Shown piece after piece: positions 1 to 8,445 of a stretch of DNA of 64,000 nucleotides. Under the pieces are notes generated by a model that was given only the letters and a program-made list of their open reading frames with translations, did no database searches and had not been told where the DNA came from. Source of the DNA: ZC4RG17 sp036259475 (GTDB taxonomy: Bacteria; Actinomycetota; Acidimicrobiia; Spongiisociales; ZC4RG35); NCBI GenBank assembly GCA_036259475.1, contig DATABS010000042.1, forward strand, positions 1 to 64,000. Reading direction: 5' to 3'. How positions within the stretch are numbered: position 1 is the stretch's first letter; the number at the start of each line of letters is the position of its first letter. Both the position numbers and the translations under genes were made by a program.

Positions 1-36
1 CTCGGTTGGGCTTGGCTCAAGCGGGAGAGCTGACGT

Positions 37-1179
37 TCAGTCGAGCTCGTCGATGAGGGCGTCCACGAGGCGGCGGTAGTCGTCGAGCCGGTTGTAGCGC
101 TGGGCGGAGAGCCGCAGCACCCGCTGTCCTTCCCAGGCGAACACCGGCACCTCGATGGCGTGATTGTGGCGGAGTCGGGCGGTGAGTTCGTCGACGATCA
201 CACCGTCCTCCGGCTCGCCGGGAAGGATCAGCGCCGCCATCGACCCGACCCAGTCCTCTGCCGGACCGGCGTCGAGTCCCAGGGCGTCGGCGATGATCCT
301 CCTGCCCTCCACCACCAGGGTGTGGTTGGCCGATCTCACGCCCTCCCAGCCGTCTGGATGGGCGTTCTCCATCGTGTCGATCGCCGCCGGGACCGCCAGG
401 CGCGCCGACGGGTCGTCGGTGCCCATCCAGTCGAACAAGCCCTGCATCCGGGACTCCTCGGCGGTTTGCATGTTCCATCCGTGGCTGATCACCGGAGGCT
501 GGAGCTCTTCGGCGTGCCTTTCCGCCACCGAGACGAAGCCGGCGCCCTTGGGAGCGCAGACCCACTTGTGCAGGTTCCCGACGTAGAAGGACGCTCCCAG
601 CGCTCCAACGTCGATGGGCAGCATGCCAGGTGCATGGGCGCCGTCGATCAGGACCGGGACCTCCGGCTCGAGGGCGGCGACCACTGCTTCGACGGGAAAT
701 ATGAGAGCGGTCGGAGAGGTAACATGGTCGATGATCACCAGGCGGGTGTTGGACCCGACCGCCATCATGATCCGCTCTGCGATCAGTTTGGGCGATTGAG
801 GGGGGAACGGGATCGAGACTTCGACCACCTTGCCGCCGGCTCTGCCCGCCCAGGCCTCTGCGGCCTGGCGGCAGGCGTTGTACTCGTGGTTCGTCACGAT
901 GATCTCGTCGTCGGGCTCCAGCGGCAGCGACGAAAGGACGGCGTTCACGCCGCTGGTGGCGTTGGTGACGAAGGCCGTATTCCTCTCATCGCCACCGAGG
1001 AAGGCGATCAGTCGGCGGCGCGCCTCAGCCAACGCCGGATGGTATTCCTCATCGAAGAAGCGCACCGGATTCGATTCGAGCCGGCGGCGCCAGTCGTTCT
1101 GGTCCTCCAGCACCCGGATCGGCGTGGCGCCGAATGATCCGTGATTCAGATGGGTTACGTCTGGGTCAAGCAGCCACAT
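37..1179 (-). CDS. class V aminotransferase (isopenicillin N epimerase-like)
   Basis: A PLP-dependent fold-type I enzyme of 380 aa, a normal length for the isopenicillin-N-epimerase-like branch of class V aminotransferases. The PLP phosphate region NATSGVNAV lies near residue 73, the pyridine-binding Asp is in LIDGAHAPG (about D179), and the Schiff-base Lys is in GNLHKW (about K205). The N-terminal LNHGSFG block is typical of this branch, whose members include cysteine desulfurase-like and epimerase-like enzymes, so the substrate cannot be assigned. The gene lies 6 nt downstream of the RNase II-type gene on the same strand and probably shares its transcript. Confidence 0.85.
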   Translation of the reverse strand: MWLLDPDVTHLNHGSFGATPIRVLEDQNDWRRRLESNPVRFFDEEYHPALAEARRRLIAFLGGDERNTAFVTNATSGVNAVLSSLPLEPDDEIIVTNHEYNACRQAAEAWAGRAGGKVVEVSIPFPPQSPKLIAERIMMAVGSNTRLVIIDHVTSPTALIFPVEAVVAALEPEVPVLIDGAHAPGMLPIDVGALGASFYVGNLHKWVCAPKGAGFVSVAERHAEELQPPVISHGWNMQTAEESRMQGLFDWMGTDDPSARLAVPAAIDTMENAHPDGWEGVRSANHTLVVEGRRIIADALGLDAGPAEDWVGSMAALILPGEPEDGVIVDELTARLRHNHAIEVPVFAWEGQRVLRLSAQRYNRLDDYRRLVDALIDELD

Positions 1180-1185
1180 GCCCTG

Positions 1186-2595
1186 TCAGTCGTCCTGAGT
1201 GAACCGGATCTTGCCACGAATCACGTCGACGTCGCGGACCGTTACCTCGACTACCTGGCCGGGTTTGGCCCGGACGCCCTCGGCCCAGGTCATTATCGGT
1301 GGCTCATCGATCCAGATCTCGGCCCGGTCGGCCTCGACGTTGAGCACGACCGCCTCGAAGCTGTCTCCGACTCTTTCACCCATCACCCACGCTTCCAGCG
1401 CGCTGAGACACCGGCCTTCCACCTGGCCGGCTCTTTGATCGGTGTATTGCATCGTCTCGGCGACTTCGTCGGTTGCTTCGCCGACCCAGGACGGGATCGG
1501 CTCGTCGGCTGCGATGGCGACGCAGGCGGCGAGGGTGAAACGATCGACCAGTCTCCGCAGGGGGGCAGTGACATGGGCATATCTGGCGGCCACCCCGGCA
1601 TGCTCTATGTCCCCTGAAGGTTCACCGTCGGAGAAGCCGAGGTAGCCGGCGCCACGCAAGAGCCGGGTGGCGGCCTCGAACAGTGCCAGCTGGCGAGGGC
1701 GGGTCGGATCGAGGCCGGCCAGAATCCCGGCGGGAGCCTCGTCGGCGTTCCAGGCGATGCCCAGGCTCTTGGCTTCTCCCCGCAGGCGGCCGATGGCGTC
1801 CGACGTGGGTCGGGGCAAGGTACGGAGAATCCCCGTCCCTTCGCCGACCATCATCTCGGCCGCCACCATGCCCGTCAGAAGCGACACCTCGGCATTCCAC
1901 CTCTCCGCTTCCATCTGGGGGCGGTTGAGAAGTGTCCAGCGGTCGCCTGACCTGGCAGCCTCCTGCTCGGGAAGGCGGAGCGTGATTGCGCCGCGCTCGA
2001 TTCCCCGACGGATCCGGGCCTCGCCGAAGGGCCGCAGCAACGCAAGCGGTTCGGGCGGATCATCCGTGTCGAAAGCTGCCTGGACGCCCCGGTAGTCGAA
2101 CCGCTCCCTGCTGCGGACCATCGCCCGACGCACGTCCCAACGCAGTTCGCCGCCGTCACCGTCGACATCGATCTCGAACACAACCGCCGGACGTTCCTCT
2201 CCGGGAAGCAGACTGCCTGCTCCTTCGGAGAGGGCCGGGGGGTGGAGCGGGACCCGCCGATCAGGACAGTAGACGGTTATGCCCCGCCGTCGGGCCTCTT
2301 TGTCGAGGGGGCCACCGGGCTGTACGAACGACCCGAGGTCGGCGATGGCATACCGCAGGCGGATCCGCCCATCGCCCAGCGACTCGAGGGCCATCGCCTG
2401 GTCCAGATCGAAAGCATCCGGCGGATCGATCGTGACGAAAGGGATCGACCTGAGGTCCTCCCGCTCGACATCGGCCGGTTGAGCTTCCGTCGCCTCGGAC
2501 ACTGCCTCCGCCGGGAACTCCAGCGGGATGTCGGCTTCTTGGCGGATGGCGGCGAAGACCTCGGCGATCTGGACTGCTCGAACCCGGCGATGCAT
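1186..2595 (-). CDS. RNase II/RNB-domain 3'-5' exoribonuclease
   Basis: The 469 aa protein carries an RNB catalytic domain. The metal-binding motif appears as DPPDAFDLDQAM near residues 57-68 and the later HAGVAARYAHVTAPLRR block is typical of the family. The C-terminus (EAVVLNVEADRAEIWI onward) resembles an S1-like OB fold. It is shorter than RNase R and lacks obvious N-terminal cold-shock domains, like the short RNB proteins of Actinomycetota and Deinococcus. It should degrade single-stranded RNA in the cytoplasm. A TAGGTT box at 2605-2610 sits 9 nt before the ATG, suggesting a leaderless transcript. Confidence 0.88.
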   Translation of the reverse strand: MHRRVRAVQIAEVFAAIRQEADIPLEFPAEAVSEATEAQPADVEREDLRSIPFVTIDPPDAFDLDQAMALESLGDGRIRLRYAIADLGSFVQPGGPLDKEARRRGITVYCPDRRVPLHPPALSEGAGSLLPGEERPAVVFEIDVDGDGGELRWDVRRAMVRSRERFDYRGVQAAFDTDDPPEPLALLRPFGEARIRRGIERGAITLRLPEQEAARSGDRWTLLNRPQMEAERWNAEVSLLTGMVAAEMMVGEGTGILRTLPRPTSDAIGRLRGEAKSLGIAWNADEAPAGILAGLDPTRPRQLALFEAATRLLRGAGYLGFSDGEPSGDIEHAGVAARYAHVTAPLRRLVDRFTLAACVAIAADEPIPSWVGEATDEVAETMQYTDQRAGQVEGRCLSALEAWVMGERVGDSFEAVVLNVEADRAEIWIDEPPIMTWAEGVRAKPGQVVEVTVRDVDVIRGKIRFTQDD

Positions 2596-2604
2596 TGCCC
2601 TCGC

Positions 2605-2610
2605 AACCTA
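2605..2610 (-). promoter_or_regulatory. putative -10 box of a leaderless promoter (RNB exonuclease)
   Basis: TAGGTT reads on the minus strand, 9 nt upstream of the ATG at 2595. There is no Shine-Dalgarno between the box and the start. The same box and spacing recur across the window. Confidence 0.45.
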
Positions 2611-2641
2611 GTGGCCTCCCAGGCTGAACCAACCGGGCCGC

Positions 2642-4849
2642 CTACGGAAGGTCCAGTGCCGCGATCGCCTCCCCCAGAGCGACCGCGTATTCGTCAGTGC
2701 GGTCATAGTCCGAGTGGCGAAACGGCGCCGGACGCGCCTCGCCCGGAGCCGGGGCCTGCGTGGAGGGGGGATCGAACACCTCCACATCCTTCACGCCTTC
2801 CGCTCCGATCCGGCCGCCGATGAAATCGGTCGCACGCCACAGGTTGAGCCAACTCGTGATCGAGTGGCTCAGCTCCCGGTACAGCGGTTGGGAGAAGTAC
2901 TCCGGGAAGTAACGCGAGTAGAGACGGGTGAGGGGCGAACCGTGGGTGAGAAGGGCCGTCCGGCGGCGAGTGTTCCCCTCGGCCAGGACAAGCGTCGCCA
3001 CCGTCATCACCGAACCCTGCGAATGGGCGGACACGACCACTCCCCCGGCTCCGGCGAGCGCCGCGAAGCGGTAACCGAGCTGGGGAACGGCCCGCTCGGC
3101 ATAGGAGGGAGGCGACCAGGGATGGAACCAGCGGGGCCAGAAGGTGGCGACGTCCCACAGGATTCCCACCACCCGCCGCACCGCCCGGCTGCGATAGAGA
3201 CGGGAGATCAAATAGACCGCCGCCACCGGGACGAGACCCAGGATGACGGACGCCGGGCCGGCCAGCGGGTCGGACCAGGAGCCGAGGCCCATACCCGTCG
3301 GGTCGTCGGTAGTGGCCACGGCGAGGGCGACGCCGACGAGAACCAGGAGGGTGACGACGGCGACCACCAGCGCCACCTGGTCGGTGAGAGACGCAACGGC
3401 TTGCGACCGCCCCACGGCTCGGGCCCACTCCCGATCCTCGGGATCGTCACAGTCCAGGCCGCCTCGATCGACGTATCGGTCAGCCAGGGTCTCACACGTA
3501 GGGCCCGATCCCGCCCTGAGCCACACACCGGTCGCCACCACGGCCGCAACGAAAGCCGCGAACACGGTGACGACGGCGACGTCGGCCACCGAGTCGGCGT
3601 AAAGGATCGGGGCGGCGGTCGAGACAGAATCGGTCGGGTAGTCCGATGCGGCGTGCGGATTTCCCAGAAGATCGGCGAGGCGAATGAGGAGTCCCGACCC
3701 GAAGGCATTGACGGCCCCGACGGCCATCAACAGCAAGGCGGGACCCACGAAGGCCACCCGCAGCCGCCCGTGCCGGCTGCGACGCCACAAGGCCAGGGCA
3801 ACGCCTGCCATAGCCAGGGCGAGAAGCGGATATATCGGCAGCAACACCACCGGCACGATCGAGGCGCCCTCCAGCCGACGCGGGGAAACGTCGGGCGGGG
3901 ATCCGACCCATAGGGAAAGCATCACCGCCGCCAGATAGACACCGGACATCCCCGCCAGGATGGAATGGAGAAATGGCGGCACGCCGTCGAGCTTCAGGCT
4001 GGCGAGCACACCCATGCCCAGGAGGGCCCAGCCGACCAGGGCGGCCCACCGACCCACCACCTCCCAGTCGGCGGCCACCGTGCCCAGGGTCACCCCCGTG
4101 GTGGCCAAGGCCGCCGCCAGGTGGGTCAGGCCCAGGCGATGGGCGACATGAGGAGAGTCCCACAGGTGAGCGTGATGCAGGTTCACCCTCAGAACCGGGT
4201 CAGACCGGCCAGAAAACGAGGGCTCTCGTCGGCGGTGGATGGCGATCTGGCTGCGGCGGGTGATCCAGGCGATCGCCAGGAGACCGCCGACGGCGACCAG
4301 GGCACCCACGACGATCGCCCTCCCGGGGTGGCCGCTGACCAGGCGGTTCTCCCAGGGAGACAGCCACCACCTCCCTCCGGTGCATGTGGGACGCGTGCCG
4401 CATTGGTATCCCACCAGGTCGACACCGGCCACCGTCAGATAGGAGATCGCCGCCACAGTGACGACCAGGCCGAACAGCCGCACGATCGCCACGGCGACGT
4501 CTTCGAGCGCCTCCCGGACTCGGACATCGGTATCGGTGGGCCGCCCGCCGTGGCGCAGCATCCACCCGGCCAGGTTGGCCATGGCGAACGGGAAGAGGAG
4601 GACCCACAGGGCCCGGAGGCGCGACGCCGAGGTGAGGCCTCCCCACGAGTATGCCTCCCGGGACGGACCGTCAGGGGAAAAGCCCCAGGGGCGGAAGAAC
4701 CCGGCGCCCTCGTCACCCGCCACCAGACGGGTGAGTGGCACGTCGAGCACCTCTTCGGGTGGGGTGCCGCCGACCCCGTGTACCCGGAGTTCGACCACCT
4801 CTCGGGCTACGGGCTCGCCCCGGTCGTCGGGCCGCGGGGTCTTCACCAT
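2642..4849 (-). CDS. polytopic membrane protein with split alpha/beta-hydrolase signature
   Basis: The protein is 735 aa when started at the ATG that gives MVKTPRPDD. That start lies 11 nt after the stop of the upstream gene; a longer frame upstream is only antisense-type shadow. The N-terminus has ELRVHGVGGTPPEE, resembling the first strand and oxyanion region of a lipase-type alpha/beta hydrolase. About ten hydrophobic segments follow (roughly residues 80-560). A nucleophile elbow VVSAHSQGSV comes next, with THGSPLTRLYSRYFPEYF behind it. The catalytic half is therefore probably cytoplasmic and C-terminal, after an embedded membrane domain. Function and substrate are unknown. Probably co-transcribed with the DUF2339 gene. 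Confidence 0.7.
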   Translation of the reverse strand: MVKTPRPDDRGEPVAREVVELRVHGVGGTPPEEVLDVPLTRLVAGDEGAGFFRPWGFSPDGPSREAYSWGGLTSASRLRALWVLLFPFAMANLAGWMLRHGGRPTDTDVRVREALEDVAVAIVRLFGLVVTVAAISYLTVAGVDLVGYQCGTRPTCTGGRWWLSPWENRLVSGHPGRAIVVGALVAVGGLLAIAWITRRSQIAIHRRREPSFSGRSDPVLRVNLHHAHLWDSPHVAHRLGLTHLAAALATTGVTLGTVAADWEVVGRWAALVGWALLGMGVLASLKLDGVPPFLHSILAGMSGVYLAAVMLSLWVGSPPDVSPRRLEGASIVPVVLLPIYPLLALAMAGVALALWRRSRHGRLRVAFVGPALLLMAVGAVNAFGSGLLIRLADLLGNPHAASDYPTDSVSTAAPILYADSVADVAVVTVFAAFVAAVVATGVWLRAGSGPTCETLADRYVDRGGLDCDDPEDREWARAVGRSQAVASLTDQVALVVAVVTLLVLVGVALAVATTDDPTGMGLGSWSDPLAGPASVILGLVPVAAVYLISRLYRSRAVRRVVGILWDVATFWPRWFHPWSPPSYAERAVPQLGYRFAALAGAGGVVVSAHSQGSVMTVATLVLAEGNTRRRTALLTHGSPLTRLYSRYFPEYFSQPLYRELSHSITSWLNLWRATDFIGGRIGAEGVKDVEVFDPPSTQAPAPGEARPAPFRHSDYDRTDEYAVALGEAIAALDLP

Positions 4850-4860
4850 CCCGGCTGAAC

Positions 4861-6360
4861 CTAGCCCGTCTCTCCGTTCGAGGCAGGCATCTCGGTGGTG
4901 GGCTCGTGAGGCCGGCCGGCACCGAGCAAGCTGGCGTCGCCCACCCAGTACCCGACTCCGAGCAGCGCCAGGCCGATGCCGAACGAGAGGACGATCTTGA
5001 GCAACGGGTCGGCCGTCGCCAGATCCACCAGGATCAGCTTGACCACCGCCAGGGCGAGTGTGCCGGCACCTACCGCCGTCAGCAGCCGCGCCTTTGTCTT
5101 CCGGCCGGCGATCAGCGCCACCAAACCGACGACGGCAAAGCCGGCGGTGGCCCATCCCGGGTCGACTTCGCCCGGGTAGCGACCGATCCAGACGAGAGCC
5201 ATCGCGTAGGCGGCCGAAGCGGCGCCACTGCGGACGGGTCCGGTGAGGAACAACGCGGCAATGGCGACGATCGCCACCCCAGCCAGATCCGAGGCGGCGT
5301 CGACTAGATCGAAACCGCCTCCCTCTTCGACCAGGGTCAGCCACACCGGCAACGCCAGCGCTGCCGTTGCGGTCCCAAGCGCCAGGGTGACTCGATCTCC
5401 GACCCGGCTGCCGTAGACCGCCACGGCAGCCGTCATCATGAGATAGATCGGGACGCCGACGGCGGCGTCGAACCAGGAAAGGATCGCCAGGGTGGAGAAT
5501 GCGATGCCGCCCAGGAGGTGGACAGCTGACTCGGGTCGTTCACGACGCATCAACCACACCGCTCCGTGAGCCACGGCGCCGACCAGGGCGGTCGAGGCGA
5601 CCACCTCCGGACTGCCCTCCACGGCAGCCCAAGTCAGTCCCCAGGCGAGGGCCGGCACGGGGATGGTGGCGACCGTGGCGATCTCAGCCGATTCCCCCGG
5701 AGGGCCAGTCAACAGAACCGGCAATGCCCAGCCGACGAGCCACCACACCGCGATCCCGACTAGAACCGCAGCGGACGATTCGGAAGCCAGCGCCTGGTCG
5801 GCCAGGGCCGCACCAGTGCCGATGACCGTCACGGCCAGAGTGATCCACCACCGGCGGGCGAGGAAGAGGCCGGCAGCAAGGACGAGGGCGGCGATCTGGT
5901 AGGTCACCTCCAGGTGGGGCGCGACGAAGTCTCCGCCGACAAGAAGGGGGGCGGCCACCGCCCCCGTCGCTGCCAGCGAACTCAGGATGTCCGAGCCCTC
6001 CCGCCAGGCGAGCGCCACGCCGACTGCAGCCACGGCCACCATCTGAACGAAGGCAACGGTCGGGTCGACCAGGTCGTAGCGTCCGTGGGCCGCCCAGGCA
6101 GTGGCATAGCCACCCGCCACGCCGGCCCCTTGCATCAGCCGCCCGTAGGCCCGCCGCGGGACGAGCATGCCGGCAACGACGAGGGCGGTCGAGGCCGCTG
6201 CCCCCATCGTCAGCCGGGCGATGGGGCCGAACCAGTCTTGCTCCAGCGAATAGCGGAAGAGCAGGAACATGCCGACCATCACCAGGGCGATACCTGTACG
6301 GAAGATCACCCTCCCGTTGAGGCCGGTTCGGTTTTCTGATGGGACGAGGGGATCTGTCAC
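4861..6360 (-). CDS. DUF2339-like polytopic membrane protein
   Basis: The 499 aa protein is almost entirely hydrophobic, with more than a dozen predicted transmembrane helices. Small Gly/Ala-rich repeats such as GAGVAGGYATAWA and TGAVAAPLLVGG are typical of DUF2339 membrane proteins. The GTG start is supported by an AAAGGAG ribosome binding site 5 nt upstream. The following gene, the membrane hydrolase, begins 11 nt downstream, so the two are likely one operon and may work together at the membrane. No enzymatic motif is visible and the biochemical role is unknown. Confidence 0.7.
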   Translation of the reverse strand: MTDPLVPSENRTGLNGRVIFRTGIALVMVGMFLLFRYSLEQDWFGPIARLTMGAAASTALVVAGMLVPRRAYGRLMQGAGVAGGYATAWAAHGRYDLVDPTVAFVQMVAVAAVGVALAWREGSDILSSLAATGAVAAPLLVGGDFVAPHLEVTYQIAALVLAAGLFLARRWWITLAVTVIGTGAALADQALASESSAAVLVGIAVWWLVGWALPVLLTGPPGESAEIATVATIPVPALAWGLTWAAVEGSPEVVASTALVGAVAHGAVWLMRRERPESAVHLLGGIAFSTLAILSWFDAAVGVPIYLMMTAAVAVYGSRVGDRVTLALGTATAALALPVWLTLVEEGGGFDLVDAASDLAGVAIVAIAALFLTGPVRSGAASAAYAMALVWIGRYPGEVDPGWATAGFAVVGLVALIAGRKTKARLLTAVGAGTLALAVVKLILVDLATADPLLKIVLSFGIGLALLGVGYWVGDASLLGAGRPHEPTTEMPASNGETG

Positions 6361-6541
6361 GACGGCTCCTTTGGTCGGTGTGTGACTCCATCGTCGGAGC
6401 CCAACGTGCGTCCCACCATCGGTGAAAACCCCTATCCCTCACGGCTCCTCCGGAGCGGTGGTGGGAACCCTGAGCCTCGCATCGACAGAACGCCGAACCC
6501 AACCCCGACCCGCCACCGCCGCGATCGACCGCCAAACCCGG

Positions 6542-7315
6542 TCAGTCGAGGGCGCGGACCGCTTCGAGGATGCTGCGCACCTCTGACTCGACTTCGGCCG
6601 TGGTGGTGCCGAGACGGGTGGCGATCTCGACATTGCGCAGGCCTCGGGCGATCAACGCCAGGATCTCGCGCTGGCGATCGGTCAGCTCGGGTTGCTCGCC
6701 CATGCCTCGCTCCCGCGCCCAGTTCATCACCTCGCGCCGGTTGGCCGCTTCGAGCTTGGGGAAGATGCTGGCGAGATGGGCCTCCACGGTCTTCACCGAG
6801 ATGCCGGCGGCGTGGGCGATCTCCTTGTTCGTCCGGCCTTCGGCGACGTGGGCGACGATCTCGAGCTCTCGGGCGGTGAGCCCCGCCCTGTCGTCCGAGC
6901 CAGGTTGGTCGACGAGCTCCCCCAACCAGGCGGCGAACTCCCGGGAGAACACCGCCTGACCGGCAGCAGCCGCGATCACCTGATCGGCGAATTCGTCCTC
7001 GCGGGCGCCTTTCGTGAGATACCCGACCGCACCCGCCCGAACCAGGTCACGGACGTCCGACTTGCGTGACGAGGCCGACACCACCAGCACGCGCACACCG
7101 TGGGCCGCCACTGCCTCCATTACCGCCGCTCCGCCCCCGGCCGGCATGCGGACGTCGAGCAGCACCAAATCTGGGGAAGTGTCACGAATCACTTCGATGG
7201 CCTCGGACACGGTGCCGGCTTCGGCCACGACTTCGACCCGTTCCCCCAGCAACGCCCGCGTGCCCGCCCGGGCGATGGCGTGGTCGTCGACTATCACGAT
7301 TCGGGGACGGCTCAC
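6542..7315 (-). CDS. NarL-type response regulator with two tandem LuxR HTH modules
   Basis: The 257 aa protein has a receiver domain (VDDHAIARAG, phospho-acceptor Asp in LLDVRMP near D53, conserved Lys in LTKGA). A complete LuxR/GerE helix-turn-helix follows (LTARELEIVAHVAEGRTN..., about 146-190). Unusually, a second GerE-like segment follows at about 211-257 (ELTDRQREILALIARGL..EIATRLGTT). In the second copy the usual VxxH of the recognition helix is replaced by VESE and the C-terminal tail is truncated. The GTG start overlaps the histidine kinase stop (GTGA), so the pair is translationally coupled and should form one two-component system. Confidence 0.88.
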   Translation of the reverse strand: MSRPRIVIVDDHAIARAGTRALLGERVEVVAEAGTVSEAIEVIRDTSPDLVLLDVRMPAGGGAAVMEAVAAHGVRVLVVSASSRKSDVRDLVRAGAVGYLTKGAREDEFADQVIAAAAGQAVFSREFAAWLGELVDQPGSDDRAGLTARELEIVAHVAEGRTNKEIAHAAGISVKTVEAHLASIFPKLEAANRREVMNWARERGMGEQPELTDRQREILALIARGLRNVEIATRLGTTTAEVESEVRSILEAVRALD

Positions 7316-8445
7316 GTCTGCTGCCTGATCAGCACGAGCTCCACCTCGGTGCCCTCGCCGGGTTCCGTCCGAACGTCGACCTTGCCGCCCAGCCTGCCCA
7401 GACGATCCCGCACCGACGCCAAGCCGTGACCGGCGGCGGCGTCGGCGTCGAATCCCTGCCCGCGATCCCTCACAACCACCGCCACCCGGCCCGCCGACGC
7501 CTCGAGGGTGACGTCTACGCGGACGGCGCCCGAGTGGCGGGCGGCGTTGACCATCACCTCGCGGGCGGCCCGGACGAGCTCGGCAACACTTTGGTCGACC
7601 TCGGTGTCACCGGAGGCCACCACGTCGATCTCCACACCATGGAGGTCCTCGACATCGGCGGCTTCCCGGCGGAGGGCGGCTGCCGCACCGGGCCGACCCA
7701 CTCCCTGCATCCGTTCGATCATGCCCCGCAAGTCCCGTTCCTGGCGACGGGCGAGCCCGCGGACCCGCTCCGGGTCGTCGGCATGTTGCGCGAGCACGCG
7801 CACTGTCTGGAGGAGGGAGTCGTGGAGGTCGTCGGCCACCGTCACCCGCTCGGCCAACCGGGCCTCTTCGACGGCGTGGCGGCGCCGCTCGGCTTCGAGC
7901 TCTTCTTCCGCCCTCGACCGGCGGGCCTCGGCGGTGCGGAGGAACTCGGCTCCTAGACCAATCACAAGAGCTACCACCCCCGCCATGACCGTCAGCGAGA
8001 TCCAGTCCGACGGGGAAGGGGCCGCCGGCGATCCGGTGAACAACCCGACGGCCTGCGTGGCGGAGAAGAGCCCGGCCGCTCCCAGACCCCATCCGACGTC
8101 GCGGGCGACGGCCACCATCACGACCCACGACATCGGGTAGCCGCCGTAGAAACCGTCAGACGCCCCCGCCAGCTGCGGGGCGAACGCCACCGCCAGGGCG
8201 ACCAGACCGTCGATGACGAGGAACGCGTCCGTGAGCCAGCGGTCGGACAGCAAGTGGCGAGTCGACCAGGCCGCGCCCGCAATCGCCACGATCATCGATC
8301 CCAGGACCACCGACCGGCTCGCCCCGGGGTCGGTGGTGAGGGTGATGACCACCATCACGACCATCCACGCCACCGCCAACAGGCGAAACAGCAGCGCCGC
8401 CCGCCGGAGCGCCGAATCGACGTTGGTCTCGGGTGGCAGGATCAC
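7312..8445 (-). CDS. membrane sensor histidine kinase, HisKA_3 (NarL/DesK class)
   Basis: The 377 aa protein has an N-terminal block of about five or six transmembrane helices (residues 10-170). A short coiled linker (ARRSRAEEELEAERRR) leads to the dimerisation/phosphotransfer helix with DDLHDSLLQTV carrying the phosphorylatable His. The C-terminal ATPase shows VMVNAARHSG (N box), DRGQGFD and GHGLASVRDRL. The start is GTG at 8445, which overlaps the stop of the CoA ligase as GTGA; longer frames run into the ligase gene. The membrane sensor domain has no recognised ligand. It probably phosphorylates the adjacent regulator and may control the ligase operon. Confidence 0.88.
   Translation of the reverse strand: MILPPETNVDSALRRAALLFRLLAVAWMVVMVVITLTTDPGASRSVVLGSMIVAIAGAAWSTRHLLSDRWLTDAFLVIDGLVALAVAFAPQLAGASDGFYGGYPMSWVVMVAVARDVGWGLGAAGLFSATQAVGLFTGSPAAPSPSDWISLTVMAGVVALVIGLGAEFLRTAEARRSRAEEELEAERRRHAVEEARLAERVTVADDLHDSLLQTVRVLAQHADDPERVRGLARRQERDLRGMIERMQGVGRPGAAAALRREAADVEDLHGVEIDVVASGDTEVDQSVAELVRAAREVMVNAARHSGAVRVDVTLEASAGRVAVVVRDRGQGFDADAAAGHGLASVRDRLGRLGGKVDVRTEPGEGTEVELVLIRQQT

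Noticed and set aside
4850..5344. N-terminal extension of the membrane hydrolase frame
   Set aside because: It overlaps the DUF2339 gene in another frame and has low-complexity Arg/Gly/Asp composition. The ATG at 4849 directly follows that gene's stop.
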